A model generated the notes under the pieces. That model saw only the letters and a program-made list of their open reading frames with translations, did no database searches and was not told the origin of the DNA. From NCBI GenBank assembly GCA_934129785.1, contig CAKOWW010000007.1, positions 1 through 64,000 of the forward strand: a stretch of DNA of 64,000 bases, read 5' to 3'. Below, in pieces: positions 36,401 through 45,906 of this stretch. Positions within the stretch are counted from its first letter, which is position 1, and the number at the start of each line of letters is the position of its first letter. The stretch comes from an uncultured Clostridia bacterium. Its GTDB lineage: Bacteria > Bacillota > Clostridia > TANB77 > CAG-508. The translations under genes and the position numbers were made by a program.

Positions 36401-36857
36401 AAACATCTTAGAAGGATTATGGAAAGGACTTAAAGATGGAACTTGGCAAGGCAAAATACTAGGAGCTGCATCAGGATTAGCTCAAGCAGTAAATAAAGCT
36501 TTTACCGGTAAAGATGGATGGGATGAACATTCGCCATCTAAAAAAATGAAAAAGTTTGCAGAATATTATATACAACCTATTTCAGATGTAATGAATGCCC
36601 GAAAAAAAAACATCGTATCTACAGCGAAAGCATTAGCTAGTAATGTTAATGATGTATTTAATGAACAAATGAACATACCTCAGGTAAATGATTTTGGAAA
36701 ATTGCAAGGAAATTTAAGCAGAGAAATTGCAAACAATACAAGTACTGTGAATAACAATAATAAAATAATATTTCAAATATATCCACAACAACTAACAGAG
36801 AAAGAATTAGACAAAGCGGTAGATTATTTAAATAAAAAATTAGGGCAGTATATATAA
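33478..36857 (+). CDS. Tape measure protein with two CGGA recoding sites
   Basis: ATG 33478 follows AAGAGGTG. Three successive frames join at CGGA 34417-34420 (FAGWEKAGVNTE) and 35651-35654 (QKKGDKDAQL), giving 313 + 411 + 401 residues, 1125 in all. The N-terminal TMP region (DVDEGLDTIATKTGATG, PGDFADIGAAIGEINTRL) is followed by hydrophobic segments that insert into the host membrane and long coiled coils. It sets tail length and helps DNA entry. Without recoding only the first third would be made. Confidence 0.9.
34417..34420 (+). other. CGGA quadruplet read as Gly in the tape measure gene, site 1
   Basis: TTT GCT [CGGA] TGG GAG restores AMFAGWEKAGV, a motif of TMP proteins. Confidence 0.85.
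35651..35654 (+). other. CGGA quadruplet read as Gly in the tape measure gene, site 2
   Basis: AAA AAA [CGGA] GAC AAA joins two coiled-coil frames. The preceding A8 run makes slippage an alternative here, but the shift fits the other sites. Confidence 0.78.
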
Positions 36858-36945
36858 TATATTATTATTTTCGACATTTTTCGACAAAAAAATACTAAAA
36901 AGTATGATACACTCTTTTTATAAGTATAAAAAAGGGGGACAATAA

Positions 36946-37758
36946 ATGGAAAAAAATGAAGAAATAAAGGGAACTTTAGAACAAACTGTGAAAGGTGGAA
37001 AAAAAGAAAAGCAAAAGAAAGAAAAAACTTTTTACAAAAAATGGTGGTTTTGGGTAATTATATTAGCAATAGTAATAGTTATAGGAGCTACTATAATAAT
37101 GGCAATAGCTTTGAACATAGTTACAGGTGGAATACATAAAGTTTCTTTAGCTGTTCAAACAATTGACAATGAAGCAACCGTATATACTTCTGCTGGCAGT
37201 AATACTATTATAATAGAAATACCAAACTATTCGGATGCCACAAAAAAAAATAAAGAAGAAGCGATAAAAATATTAATTGAAAAACTTGCAAAAAATAATG
37301 AAATATTAAGCAATTATTCAAAGGCTATCTTATGTGAAAAAATAAATTCTGACGATAATATCGAAGATTATTTTTTATCTATTAAAACTTATTTACTTCC
37401 AAATATGACACAAGACCTAGAGAATAGTGATGTCTATATTGATTTTTTAGAGTATACTAAAAAAAACTTGAATACAACATCAACTACTAGCGATACCAAG
37501 TCTACAGAAAAAGGAGAAAATATTACATTAACAGCAGGAAAGTATGTAGTTGGTGAAGATATAAAGCAGGGGAAATATGATGCTGTGGCTAGAAAAGGGA
37601 GTGGAAACTTTTTTGTGGATGGTTCATCTTCTGTAAATGAAATATTAAGTGCTAAAAATGATGGATGGGGAATAGAAAAATATTCCAATTTAAGTCTTAA
37701 AACAGGGGATACTGTAGAAATAAGAAATAACCTTTCGGTAGAGTTACAAGCGAAATAG
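36946..37758 (+). CDS. Membrane-anchored moron protein
   Basis: Starts after AAAGGGGG with a spacing of about 7. The 270-residue protein has a Lys-rich cytoplasmic N-terminus, one transmembrane helix (about residues 33-55) and an extracytoplasmic part. That part ends in a domain with AGKYVVGEDIKQGKYDAVA, a pattern common in Firmicute surface proteins. It lies between tape measure and distal tail genes, is not expected there, and has its own terminator. It may alter the lysogen's surface. Confidence 0.7.
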   Translation: MEKNEEIKGTLEQTVKGGKKEKQKKEKTFYKKWWFWVIILAIVIVIGATIIMAIALNIVTGGIHKVSLAVQTIDNEATVYTSAGSNTIIIEIPNYSDATKKNKEEAIKILIEKLAKNNEILSNYSKAILCEKINSDDNIEDYFLSIKTYLLPNMTQDLENSDVYIDFLEYTKKNLNTTSTTSDTKSTEKGENITLTAGKYVVGEDIKQGKYDAVARKGSGNFFVDGSSSVNEILSAKNDGWGIEKYSNLSLKTGDTVEIRNNLSVELQAK

Positions 37759-37775
37759 ATAAAATATAAAGATAT

Positions 37776-37807
37776 AAAACACCTAGATTTTCTCTAGGTG
37801 TTTTATT
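37776..37807 (+). terminator. Terminator of the membrane moron gene
   Basis: The 12-bp stem AAAACACCTAGA/TCTAGGTGTTTT closes a 5-base loop and is followed by ATTTTA. Confidence 0.8.
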
Positions 37808-37829
37808 TTAAAAAAAATTAAAATACCTC

Positions 37830-37858
37830 TTGACATTTGACAGACAAAAATGTATAAT
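37830..37858 (+). promoter_or_regulatory. Perfect consensus promoter of the RHH gene
   Basis: TTGACA at 37830-37835 and TATAAT at 37853-37858 are exactly 17 bases apart. Confidence 0.88.
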
Positions 37859-37871
37859 TATGTCAGTCAAA
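37836..37871. promoter_or_regulatory. Inverted-repeat operator around the -10 box
   Basis: TTTGACAGACA (37836-37846) and TGTCAGTCAAA (37861-37871) match as an inverted repeat in 10 of 11 positions and flank the -10 box. The adjacent ribbon-helix-helix protein is the obvious ligand. Confidence 0.65.
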
Positions 37872-37890
37872 AGTTGAGGAGGTGAAAATA

Positions 37891-38061
37891 TTGACTAAAA
37901 AAATGGGTAGACCTACTGATAATCCTAAAAATAGTAGGCTTGATATACGATTAGATGATGAATGCATGGAGATATTAGAAAAATATTCTAAACAAGAAAA
38001 TAAAAGTAAAGCAGAGTCTGCTAGAATAGGAATAAAAAAGTTAAAAGTAGATATAAAATAA
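37891..38061 (+). CDS. Ribbon-helix-helix transcriptional regulator
   Basis: TTG 37891 follows GAGGAGGTG; ATG 37903 is possible. In the 56-residue protein, GRPTDNPKNSRLDIRLDDECMEIL gives the beta strand and first helix of CopG/Arc-type regulators, and KSKAESARIGIKKL the second. It likely represses its own promoter through the inverted repeat upstream. Confidence 0.75.
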   Translation: MTKKMGRPTDNPKNSRLDIRLDDECMEILEKYSKQENKSKAESARIGIKKLKVDIK

Positions 38062-38160
38062 GAGTTAATGTGGAATCGCCAAACTCACAACATTAACTCA
38101 CCCAACAGAGATTAACTCTATCTATGAAATATTATATCATAGAATTAGAGAAATCTCAAC
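38062..38160 (+). repeat. Nested inverted repeats downstream of the RHH gene
   Basis: AGAGTTAATGT (38062 on) can pair with ACATTAACTC near 38090. A second TTAACTCT element near 38115 could compete, and TATGA/TCATA near 38122-38141 forms another arm. No T run follows, so a regulatory leader for the next gene is as likely as a terminator. Confidence 0.4.
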
Positions 38161-38198
38161 TTAAAATACAAAAGTTTTAAAGGAGGTTTCTTTTTATT

Positions 38199-38582
38199 AT
38201 GGCAAAATTAAAAATTGAATATAGAACAAAAGAACAAGAAAACAAAAATTGTTTTAAAAATAGTACTTATTTTACTTTTACAATTAAAGATAGGACTACT
38301 GTAATAAGTATTACACCAAATGAAACAAGAAAATTAAAAGATATTGTATATGGAATTGAGAGAGAACTTCAAGATGGGTATCATTTACAAAAAGATGAAA
38401 ATTTTGAAATATGCAAGTTTGATAGGTATGTTATTGAATATGAAAGTCAAACAAATAAAAGAATTGATTCAAAAGTTTATAATATTTGCAAAAATGCTTA
38501 TCAATCAGTTGAAGAAGGTAAAACAACTTGGGAACATCTAATAAAAATTCTTAATGAAAGATGGTGTTCTGAATGTATGTAA
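38199..38582 (+). CDS. Hypothetical moron protein
   Basis: The 127-residue protein follows AAAGGAGG. It is rich in Lys/Thr (YFTFTIKDRTTVISITPNET), without a domain I recognise. Confidence 0.55.
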   Translation: MAKLKIEYRTKEQENKNCFKNSTYFTFTIKDRTTVISITPNETRKLKDIVYGIERELQDGYHLQKDENFEICKFDRYVIEYESQTNKRIDSKVYNICKNAYQSVEEGKTTWEHLIKILNERWCSECM

Positions 38583-38770
38583 CTAATATATGGGGAATAT
38601 TATTCTGCTTTTATATTCCAACAATACTAATTGCAATAATATCTTATTATGAAGGTAGAGAGGAAGGTAAAAAATATGCAAGAATTAACAGAGTTCAACA
38701 TAGAAAAAACAACGGCAGAAATTCTTATGCTAAAAGACCAAACGGCACAAAATATAATAGAAATAGGTAA
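38573..38770 (+). CDS. Possible small membrane protein, doubtful
   Basis: The 65-residue frame overlaps the previous stop and has one hydrophobic helix (GILFCFYIPTILIAIISYY), but its last 95 bases lie within the next gene in another frame. Either a short membrane protein or a chance frame. Confidence 0.3.
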   Translation: MYVTNIWGILFCFYIPTILIAIISYYEGREEGKKYARINRVQHRKNNGRNSYAKRPNGTKYNRNR

Positions 38771-39569
38771 AAGATTAATAAAAGCTAAAAACAATTTACC
38801 TCATGGAGAATATTTGAGTTGGCTAAAAAATAAAGTGGATTTTAGTGATAGAACAGCAAGAAACTTTATGAAAGTAGCGAATACATTTGAAAATTGGCAA
38901 CCGGTTGCCAATTTAGGAACTAGAAAATTACTTGCACTTGCTGGACTAGATGAAGAAGATAGACGAGAAGTAATGAAAGAAAATAAAGTCGAAGATATGA
39001 CAACAAGAGAATTAGAAAAAGTTGTAAAAGAAAAGAAAGAAATAAAAAAACAATTAGAAGAAAAACAAGAACTTTCTAATGAACTTCAAGAAGAAATAAA
39101 AGAAAAAGAAAAACAAATTAAAACACTACAAAATGAAATAGAAAATATTCAAATACCCAAAAAAGAAGTAATAGAAAAAGAAGTTATAAAAGAAGTAATA
39201 CCAGAAAAGCTGATTTTAGAAAAACAAAAATTAGAAGAAGAATTAGAAACGCTAAGGAAAAGAACAGAAAAAGCAGAGAATACATTAAGTAGAATGAAAC
39301 TAGATAAAGAGATACAACAGGACAAAGTATATACTAATGTAAAATTAGATAATTTACTAATAAATATAAAAACTTTTCTTGATAATGCTTCTAAATATAC
39401 TTACTTAAAAGAAGAATTACAAAAAATACCTACTCAAAATAGAAAAATATTGGAAAGTAAAATAAATGAAGTTGAAAGTTGGACAATTTTAATGAAACAA
39501 GCATTGAGAAATGAAAAAAATATGGTCGGAAATGTGATTTTCGGAGAAGGAGAGATAATAAATGAGTGA
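38676..39569 (+). CDS. DUF3102-type phage protein
   Basis: ATG 38676 follows GAGAGGAAGG. The 297-residue protein opens with IGKRLIKAKNNLPHGEYLSWL and FSDRTARNFMKVA, the DUF3102 signature, then a long coiled coil. Usually found in plasmid or phage regulatory blocks. Part of the 36946-40014 insert. Confidence 0.8.
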   Translation: MQELTEFNIEKTTAEILMLKDQTAQNIIEIGKRLIKAKNNLPHGEYLSWLKNKVDFSDRTARNFMKVANTFENWQPVANLGTRKLLALAGLDEEDRREVMKENKVEDMTTRELEKVVKEKKEIKKQLEEKQELSNELQEEIKEKEKQIKTLQNEIENIQIPKKEVIEKEVIKEVIPEKLILEKQKLEEELETLRKRTEKAENTLSRMKLDKEIQQDKVYTNVKLDNLLINIKTFLDNASKYTYLKEELQKIPTQNRKILESKINEVESWTILMKQALRNEKNMVGNVIFGEGEIINE

Positions 39570-40014
39570 TATAATATTAAAAGAAAATAAAGAATTAAGA
39601 AAAGAAACAAAGGATTTAGACATTAGAGATTTAATAAAGGGACTTACAGAAAGTCAAACAGTTATGAATTATGCTTTTGCAGGTTTTAAAACAGAAACAG
39701 AACAAAAATTTCAAGAAGTTGATAATAGACTTCAAGAACACGATGAAATAATTAAAAAGAAAATATATTTAAGTTCAAATAAAGCAAGATTATTAAGGAA
39801 AGCAGTAAAAGAAAAAGTAAAATTAATTTGCGAAGAAAATGGACTTGAATATCATAAAATAAAATCTAGAATATTCCCTAGAGTATACGGAAAAATAAAT
39901 GACCAATATGGAGTAGCAACATATAGAGAATTACCAGAATATTTTTGGGAAGATATTATAGAAAATTTACGAAATATGATAGTAGATGTTAAAGACTTGA
40001 AAGAAGTAGCTTAA
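39562..40014 (+). CDS. ORF6C-like phage protein (antirepressor C-terminal domain)
   Basis: The 150-residue protein overlaps the previous gene by 8 bases. LSSNKARLLRKAVKEKVKLICE and RVYGKINDQYGVATYRELP are the ORF6C pattern; the N-terminal Bro/ORF6N part is absent. Probably a DNA-binding or repressor-interacting protein. Confidence 0.7.
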   Translation: MSDIILKENKELRKETKDLDIRDLIKGLTESQTVMNYAFAGFKTETEQKFQEVDNRLQEHDEIIKKKIYLSSNKARLLRKAVKEKVKLICEENGLEYHKIKSRIFPRVYGKINDQYGVATYRELPEYFWEDIIENLRNMIVDVKDLKEVA

Positions 40015-40045
40015 AAAAAGCACTAGTTTAACTGGTGCTTTTTTA
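40014..40045 (+). terminator. Terminator closing the moron block
   Basis: AAAAGCACTAGTT pairs with AACTGGTGCTTTT (one G-U), followed by TTTT. Confidence 0.75.
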
Positions 40046-40062
40046 TGAGGGGAAGTGAAAAA

Positions 40063-40917
40063 GTGGTAAGAGAGTTTAAATTAATAAATGAAAAAGGGCA
40101 AAGTTACTCTTTAATGGATATAGAGAATGCTTGCTTATTAACAGAACCAGGTGGATTAGGGTATTCATATAATGCTAGCTACGAGCAAGTAGGAAATGTA
40201 TTTGTAGAAAATCTTAAAAAAATAGAACAAGGAAGCATAACGGGAACAGCAAACTTTATGAAATATGACAATTATAAAAAGTTAGTAGATTTTATAGAAA
40301 ACGCAGAAAGTTTAAGATTTGCCTACAAAGTACCGTTTGAAAATGAAGAAAAAGAATACTTTAAAAATGTAGACTTTAAAGAAATAACTAAAACGCAAAA
40401 AGAAGTAAATGGAATAATAAGTGAAACAATAACATTCAATTGTCTGAGCTTGTGGTATGAAGAGAACACTATAGAATATACTATAAATCCATCCGATGAT
40501 GAAATGCGTTGGAACTTTAATTGGGATGTAGTGTTCAATGACAACAATAGTCAGAATCTAATGTATAAAAATACAGGACATGTTCCAGCACCGATTACAT
40601 TAGAGATGCAAGGGCCTGTCTCAAATCCAGCGGTAGAAGTATATATTGGTGATACTTTATGTCAAAAATTAGAAATAAAAACAATTATATCAGAATATGA
40701 AAAATTGATTTATAATAGTAAAGAAAACGAATTTACAATAAAAAGAATAAAAACAGATGGAACAGAAGAAGAGTTATATGACTTAGACATAATCGATTTT
40801 GAAAATGACAATGTAATAAGGCTTCCGAAGAACAAAGCTTGTGAATTAAGATTAAGAGCAGATAACGCAATAGAAAACGCTAAATTAACAATATTCCCGC
40901 AATATAAAAGCGTATAG
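40063..40917 (+). CDS. Distal tail protein
   Basis: GTG 40063 follows AGGGGAAG. The 284-residue protein (LLTEPGGLGYSYNASYEQVG, PAPITLEMQGPVSNPAVEVY) matches siphovirus distal tail/baseplate proteins that form the hub under the tail tube. Confidence 0.8.
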   Translation: MVREFKLINEKGQSYSLMDIENACLLTEPGGLGYSYNASYEQVGNVFVENLKKIEQGSITGTANFMKYDNYKKLVDFIENAESLRFAYKVPFENEEKEYFKNVDFKEITKTQKEVNGIISETITFNCLSLWYEENTIEYTINPSDDEMRWNFNWDVVFNDNNSQNLMYKNTGHVPAPITLEMQGPVSNPAVEVYIGDTLCQKLEIKTIISEYEKLIYNSKENEFTIKRIKTDGTEEELYDLDIIDFENDNVIRLPKNKACELRLRADNAIENAKLTIFPQYKSV

Positions 40918-40926
40918 GGGGCAGAT

Positions 40927-42144
40927 ATGAAGATTAGGTATAATGGAAAAGAATATGATGCAAAATACAATGAACAAACTGGATATTATGAAATAAATTT
41001 AACTGCTCCCGATACAGGAGGAATATACAATATAGAAGCTGAGTTTACAGACTTATTTGAACAAAAATATACAGAACAAAAAGCAATTCAAATATTTGCA
41101 CAAGAAAAGATAAAAAGCAACAATGAAGCAACATTCATGTGGGTATTTGATGGAGATGATTTTAGCATAAAAGGAATTGTAGAATTAAGTAACTATGAAA
41201 TATCTATAGATGAAGTAACTAATGCAAATACAATAGTAAATGTATTGAAAAACATACAAGCAAAAGAAGATGATATTGTTGCAGTAAAGAAAGAAAACGA
41301 AGTGATTTATTGGGGAATTGTTAAAGAAGTAAAGAACGAAGATGGAGAAGCTTTATATCAATATACACTAAAATATATTACTAATATGTTTGACCAAAAA
41401 GTCACTTTGAAAAATGAAGATATCATAAAAACAACAGGGATAGAAGATTTTATAGCAAAGACAATCAAAGAAAATTTTATAAATAATACAGATACTTTCT
41501 TGAATAAAACTTATTTAAAAGTAGTAGTAAAAACTCATACAAAAGTACAAACAACAGTAGATAATGTTCAAGATAGTATTTACAATTTACATACATGGAT
41601 AGCAAATTGTACACAGAGATATAACATTGTGTACAATTTTTCTATTGAGTCAAAAATGTTAGTAATTACAATAGAAAATAAATCAATAAAGAAAGAGTTG
41701 ATAGATACAACAGCTCAAGCAATATCAAATTATTCAGAAGTTTTTGAAACTAATGTAGTATCAAAAGTTACAGTACTTACAAAAAATGAAGGAGAGTACA
41801 ATTTATATTTGTTAACAGATAGAACAACGACTACAGATTCGAAAAATAAAAATAGAGCAAAAGGAAAAGTCGAAACAGTGTATACAGAAAAGATGGAAGA
41901 TGCAAATCAAAAAGCATTAGACACAATGAAAACAAATAGTTACAATCACAACATAACTTTCAAAATGCTAAATAAATACATGAAAGTCGGAACGCCAATT
42001 GCGATTAAGACTAAGAATAGTGTGATTTTAGATACTTACATTTCTGCAATAAAGATAACCCAAAGTAAACTTATAGAATATACATGTGGAAATATAAGAA
42101 TTAAATTTATAGATAAATTATTGAAGGAGAGAAAAAATGGTTAA
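40927..42144 (+). CDS. Phage tail protein, tail-associated (gp18/endopeptidase-like)
   Basis: The 405-residue protein lies between the distal tail and fibre genes. TPIAIKTKNSVILDTYISAIKITQSKLIEYTCG near the end is typical of siphovirus tail proteins in this slot. Baseplate attachment is inferred. Confidence 0.72.
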   Translation: MKIRYNGKEYDAKYNEQTGYYEINLTAPDTGGIYNIEAEFTDLFEQKYTEQKAIQIFAQEKIKSNNEATFMWVFDGDDFSIKGIVELSNYEISIDEVTNANTIVNVLKNIQAKEDDIVAVKKENEVIYWGIVKEVKNEDGEALYQYTLKYITNMFDQKVTLKNEDIIKTTGIEDFIAKTIKENFINNTDTFLNKTYLKVVVKTHTKVQTTVDNVQDSIYNLHTWIANCTQRYNIVYNFSIESKMLVITIENKSIKKELIDTTAQAISNYSEVFETNVVSKVTVLTKNEGEYNLYLLTDRTTTTDSKNKNRAKGKVETVYTEKMEDANQKALDTMKTNSYNHNITFKMLNKYMKVGTPIAIKTKNSVILDTYISAIKITQSKLIEYTCGNIRIKFIDKLLKERKNG

Positions 42145-42949
42145 AGGTGAAACTTACGATAAGCAATTATTTGAAAGCGATGCTTTCAGACACTTTATTA
42201 ATATCTTTTTAAATAAACAAAGTGGAGTTACAAAAGGCTGCGAAATTACAAAAGATACACAAAACATAACAGTAGCAGCAGGGTGCTTTGTGATTCAAGG
42301 TGGACTTTTAAAAGAAACGACAGGGACAGATAATGCAATTCCAACTGAGGCTGGCTATTATAAATTAGTTTATGAAATTGACTTATCGAAAACAAACAAT
42401 AAAGATGAGTTCAAACAAGGAAGTTACAAATTTGTAAAGGCAATTGGTGATTATCCAAAATTGACCCAAGAAGATCTAGATGAAGGTGGAACTATATATC
42501 AGTTACCATTTTGCCAATTTAGAATTACAGAAGAAGGGATTCAAGACTTTGCAGATATTAGAACAAGAGTTAACTATGGAATTTATGAAAAAAAAGGCAC
42601 AGTTATATATGAAAATGCAAAAGGACAATCAACAGATTTTGCAATAGACTCTAAATTTAATTTAAGCAATTATTCGAAATTAGATTTTGTAGTTGGGAGA
42701 AGCCAAGGAACGACAGGTGGCGTAATAGTACATGCAGATTTAGAATCAAACGGGAAAAGCTCTATGTCAATGATACCACTTTCATTTTCGGATACAGATG
42801 GTGATAGCAATACGTTTATATACTTGTCACGTATAAGAATCGATGGCAACAATATCAAGTTTTTATATAACGGAAGACACATATTAGGTGGACAAAAGGA
42901 TATGAACTACAGGTTATCAATCTACAAAATTATAGCATATACAGAGTAG
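42137..42949 (+). CDS. Phage baseplate/upper tail protein
   Basis: The 270-residue protein overlaps the previous gene by 8 bases. The N-terminal YDKQLFESDAFRHFINIFL followed by GCEITKDTQNITVAAGCFVIQGGL is common in phage baseplate proteins that bind receptor proteins. Confidence 0.68.
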   Translation: MVKGETYDKQLFESDAFRHFINIFLNKQSGVTKGCEITKDTQNITVAAGCFVIQGGLLKETTGTDNAIPTEAGYYKLVYEIDLSKTNNKDEFKQGSYKFVKAIGDYPKLTQEDLDEGGTIYQLPFCQFRITEEGIQDFADIRTRVNYGIYEKKGTVIYENAKGQSTDFAIDSKFNLSNYSKLDFVVGRSQGTTGGVIVHADLESNGKSSMSMIPLSFSDTDGDSNTFIYLSRIRIDGNNIKFLYNGRHILGGQKDMNYRLSIYKIIAYTE

Positions 42950-42959
42950 GTGATAAAAA

Positions 42960-43127
42960 ATGGCAAATAAAATAACAGAAATATTAGTAGAGCCAAATAA
43001 ATTAAAAGTTGGCTCTACTTTTAAATTGAAAATAAAAGCTATAAGATATATGACTTGTGAAGAAATGAAGAAAAAAACATGTGCAGAATCATCAAAATGG
43101 AAATGTAAGGAGGTAGCAGGAGAATGA
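42960..43127 (+). CDS. Small phage protein in the tail module
   Basis: The 55-residue protein follows AGGTG. Rich in Lys and Cys (YMTCEEMKKKTCAESSKW). It overlaps the fibre gene by ATGA. No function recognised. Confidence 0.5.
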   Translation: MANKITEILVEPNKLKVGSTFKLKIKAIRYMTCEEMKKKTCAESSKWKCKEVAGE

Positions 43128-45320
43128 AAAAATCAGAGAGTGGAAATTACACGGTTTATGAAGGAAGCGACCCAAACTCACTACATGATTATTCACAAAC
43201 TATAGCTAAAGAACTTGAAAATAGAGACAGACAATTTGAAGAAGAACAAGAAAATCAAAATACAACTATAGAATCACTACAAAAAGAAAACGAAGAAATA
43301 AAAGAAGAAAATAGCAGATTAAAAGAAGACTTAAACGCATTTCCAACAACAAACGGAAGTGGAGAATATGTAACATTAGATACAGCTGATAGTAGGTTTA
43401 AAGATTTTAAGGTATCTGGAAAGAGTGAACAAGAAACAAGAGAAGGATATAACTTATGTAATGTAACTGACCAAACTAAATATGGAGTAACATTTAAAAA
43501 AACGAAAAATGGAATATTATTAAATGGAAAAAGTACAGAAACTTTTGATGTAACAGTATGTGAGAAAACTGTAGCAGGTGGAAATTACTGTATAAAAGGT
43601 TTAGGTAGTACGGCAAGTAATTCAACATTTCAAGAAGTAATATATAAAAATGATACGATAGATTGTTACGTTGCAACAACTAGTAAAATACGTACTTTTG
43701 CTGATAATGATGTACTGAAATCGCGTTTTTATATTTATAAAGATGCTACTTTTAATAACTTATTAGTACCTGTGCAGATAACAAAAAGCGATGATAAAGA
43801 TTATGAACCGTATGGATCAATGCCTTCTGTAGAATTTCCAAGTAAAATTCGAAATGTCGGAGACAACATAAATATATTTAATAAAAATGCAAAATTTAAT
43901 GGTTACAATGCAAAAAGTACAGTATTAGAAACAGGAATAAGAGTTACAGCAACTGCTGCAGGAACATATAACAATGTGAATGCTTTTTTAGGTGCTGAAG
44001 AATTATTAGGGAAAACAATAACAATAAATTCTGATATTTTAAAATCTTCAAATGCATCTGCTGGTATTATTTTATATTTTGGAAAAAATGGAAGTCCATC
44101 TTCTGGAGGAGTAATACAGAACATGATTACTTCTGTAACTCCAGGAAGAGGAATCTTCAAAATTCCTTCTACTTTTCCAAGCGATAGTACAGGCATATAT
44201 ATTTTCTTATATTGTACTTTCTCAGGAACTTCAATTGTTGGAGATTATGTGGATTATAATAATTTAAAAGTTGAAATAGGGGAAACTCCTACTTCTCATA
44301 GTTCTTATAATAGTGGAAATTTAGGTATCAATGTACAAGGAAAAAATTTATACAATTCTAACTATAAAGATTATATTAGACCAGTGGAGTATTATGTATG
44401 TCCGATAACTTTAAAAAAGGGAAAAACATATAGTATTTCTTCTAGGTTGGTTGGCACAGCAATGTCTAATACGGTTGTAGGAATTGCACCATATGGAGAT
44501 AGATATTCGGAATTTTCTAATGCTATTATAATTACTATAGGCGCAGGTTCTGTTATTTCAAATAAAACTTTTACAGTAGATGACACTTGGACTTCACCAA
44601 AATTAGTTGTATATGTGACACGGTGGTTCTCAAGAGCTTTTAAAAAGTGTTTTTGAAAATTACGAGATACAATTAGAAGAAGCAGAAGGTATCACAGATT
44701 ATGAAAATGTTAAAAAACAAAATATAGTATTTCCGTTCGAGTCAGGTCAAAGATTAATGGAAGGAGACTATCTAGCAGATGATGGAATACATCATACTAG
44801 AAAGCAAAAAGTATTAGATGGTACAGAGAATTGGACTTATGATTCAATGGGCGGAAACACAGGGACTACAATATGCTTTAGAACAGAAATAGAAGATTAT
44901 ATTGGAAATGAAAGTGGTTTTGCAACTACTGGAAAAATAATATGTTCGCATTTTAAAGAACAAGGAATATATAAAAATGATTTAGAAGGAGTCAGAGGCG
45001 GCTGGGGAAAAAATATTTTCTTAAAACTAGAACAAAGCAATCTAACAACAGCAGATGTGGCGGGTTTTAAATCATGGCTAGCAGCACAAAAAGAAGCAGG
45101 AACACCAGTCACGATAGAATATGAATTAGCTGAAGAAGAAGTCGAAGCGTACACAGAAGCACAAAAAGAAGCATGGAAACAAATAAAGAATGCTAAAAGT
45201 TACGAAGGTCAAACAAATATATTTAGCAATGATGATGTAAGCCCAGTTTTTGAAGTTACAGCAAGAAGAAATTTGAATGCAATATTAAATAGCTTACAAA
45301 GTCAAATATTGGCAGATTAG
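43124..45320 (+). CDS. Tail fibre / receptor-binding protein, read through a CGGT site
   Basis: Starts after GGAGGTAGCAGGAG. The 731-residue product has an N-terminal coiled coil (about residues 25-70) and two carbohydrate-binding-like beta domains. At 44621-44624 the zero frame reads CGG at codon 500 and stops 12 codons on. Reading CGGT as Gly gives VYVTGGSQELLKSVFENYEIQLEEAE and continues 232 residues in the usual fibre context, ending with a helical region. It probably determines host binding. Confidence 0.83.
44621..44624 (+). other. CGGT quadruplet read as Gly in the tail fibre gene
   Basis: GTG ACA [CGGT] GGT TCT joins the two parts. With the RluA site this shows that the fourth base may be T as well as A. 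Confidence 0.82.
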
Positions 45321-45331
45321 GAGGTGTTTTT

Positions 45332-45616
45332 ATGGATACAAGTAAATTATTTAAAAATGCAATCATCAACTTATATAAAGGTAAAATTTATACAGTAGAT
45401 TTTGCAATATTAAAAGCTAGTGATTATGCAGATAAAAATAAAATAACAGCAGAAGATTATGAAGAATTAATAACATACTTAGCAGAAGAACAAAGAAAAT
45501 CAATGCAAGTAGTTGAAGATAATGCGGATAACACTGTAGAAGAAGCAACAGAAAATGTTGAACAAAATGAGAATGAAGAAGCAGAAGAACTTGAAAATAC
45601 CAAGGAGGAAGAGTAA
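45332..45616 (+). CDS. XkdX-like small phage protein
   Basis: The 94-residue protein follows GGAGGTG. KNAIINLYKGKIYTVDFAI and EDYEELITYLAEE fit the XkdX-type proteins between tail fibre and holin genes. Acidic tail. Confidence 0.65.
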   Translation: MDTSKLFKNAIINLYKGKIYTVDFAILKASDYADKNKITAEDYEELITYLAEEQRKSMQVVEDNADNTVEEATENVEQNENEEAEELENTKEEE

Positions 45617-45906
45617 TGCAAGAAATAGGAAAATTGATAAACGAATATGGTGTTTCACTAGTCATAGTAATACTTTTCTTATACGACTGGCTTACAACTA
45701 GAAGAAATATGCAAAAAACAATAGAACAAAATGGTAAGTGCTTAATCGAAATACAAAATACAAATATGAATACAGCTAAATCCTTGGAACTATTACAGAA
45801 AAGTATGGATAATCAATCAGAGTTTTTACAAGTGCATGATAGAAGATGTGAAGCTATAGAAAAAGATATTGAAAAAATAGAAATAAAAATGGAGGGATAT
45901 CAATGA
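45616..45906 (+). CDS. Holin-like protein (BhlA/XhlA type)
   Basis: The 96-residue protein has one transmembrane helix (YGVSLVIVILFLYDWL) and a C-terminal coiled coil. Encoded directly upstream of the endolysin, as holins are. It would form the lysis hole. Confidence 0.78.
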   Translation: MQEIGKLINEYGVSLVIVILFLYDWLTTRRNMQKTIEQNGKCLIEIQNTNMNTAKSLELLQKSMDNQSEFLQVHDRRCEAIEKDIEKIEIKMEGYQ

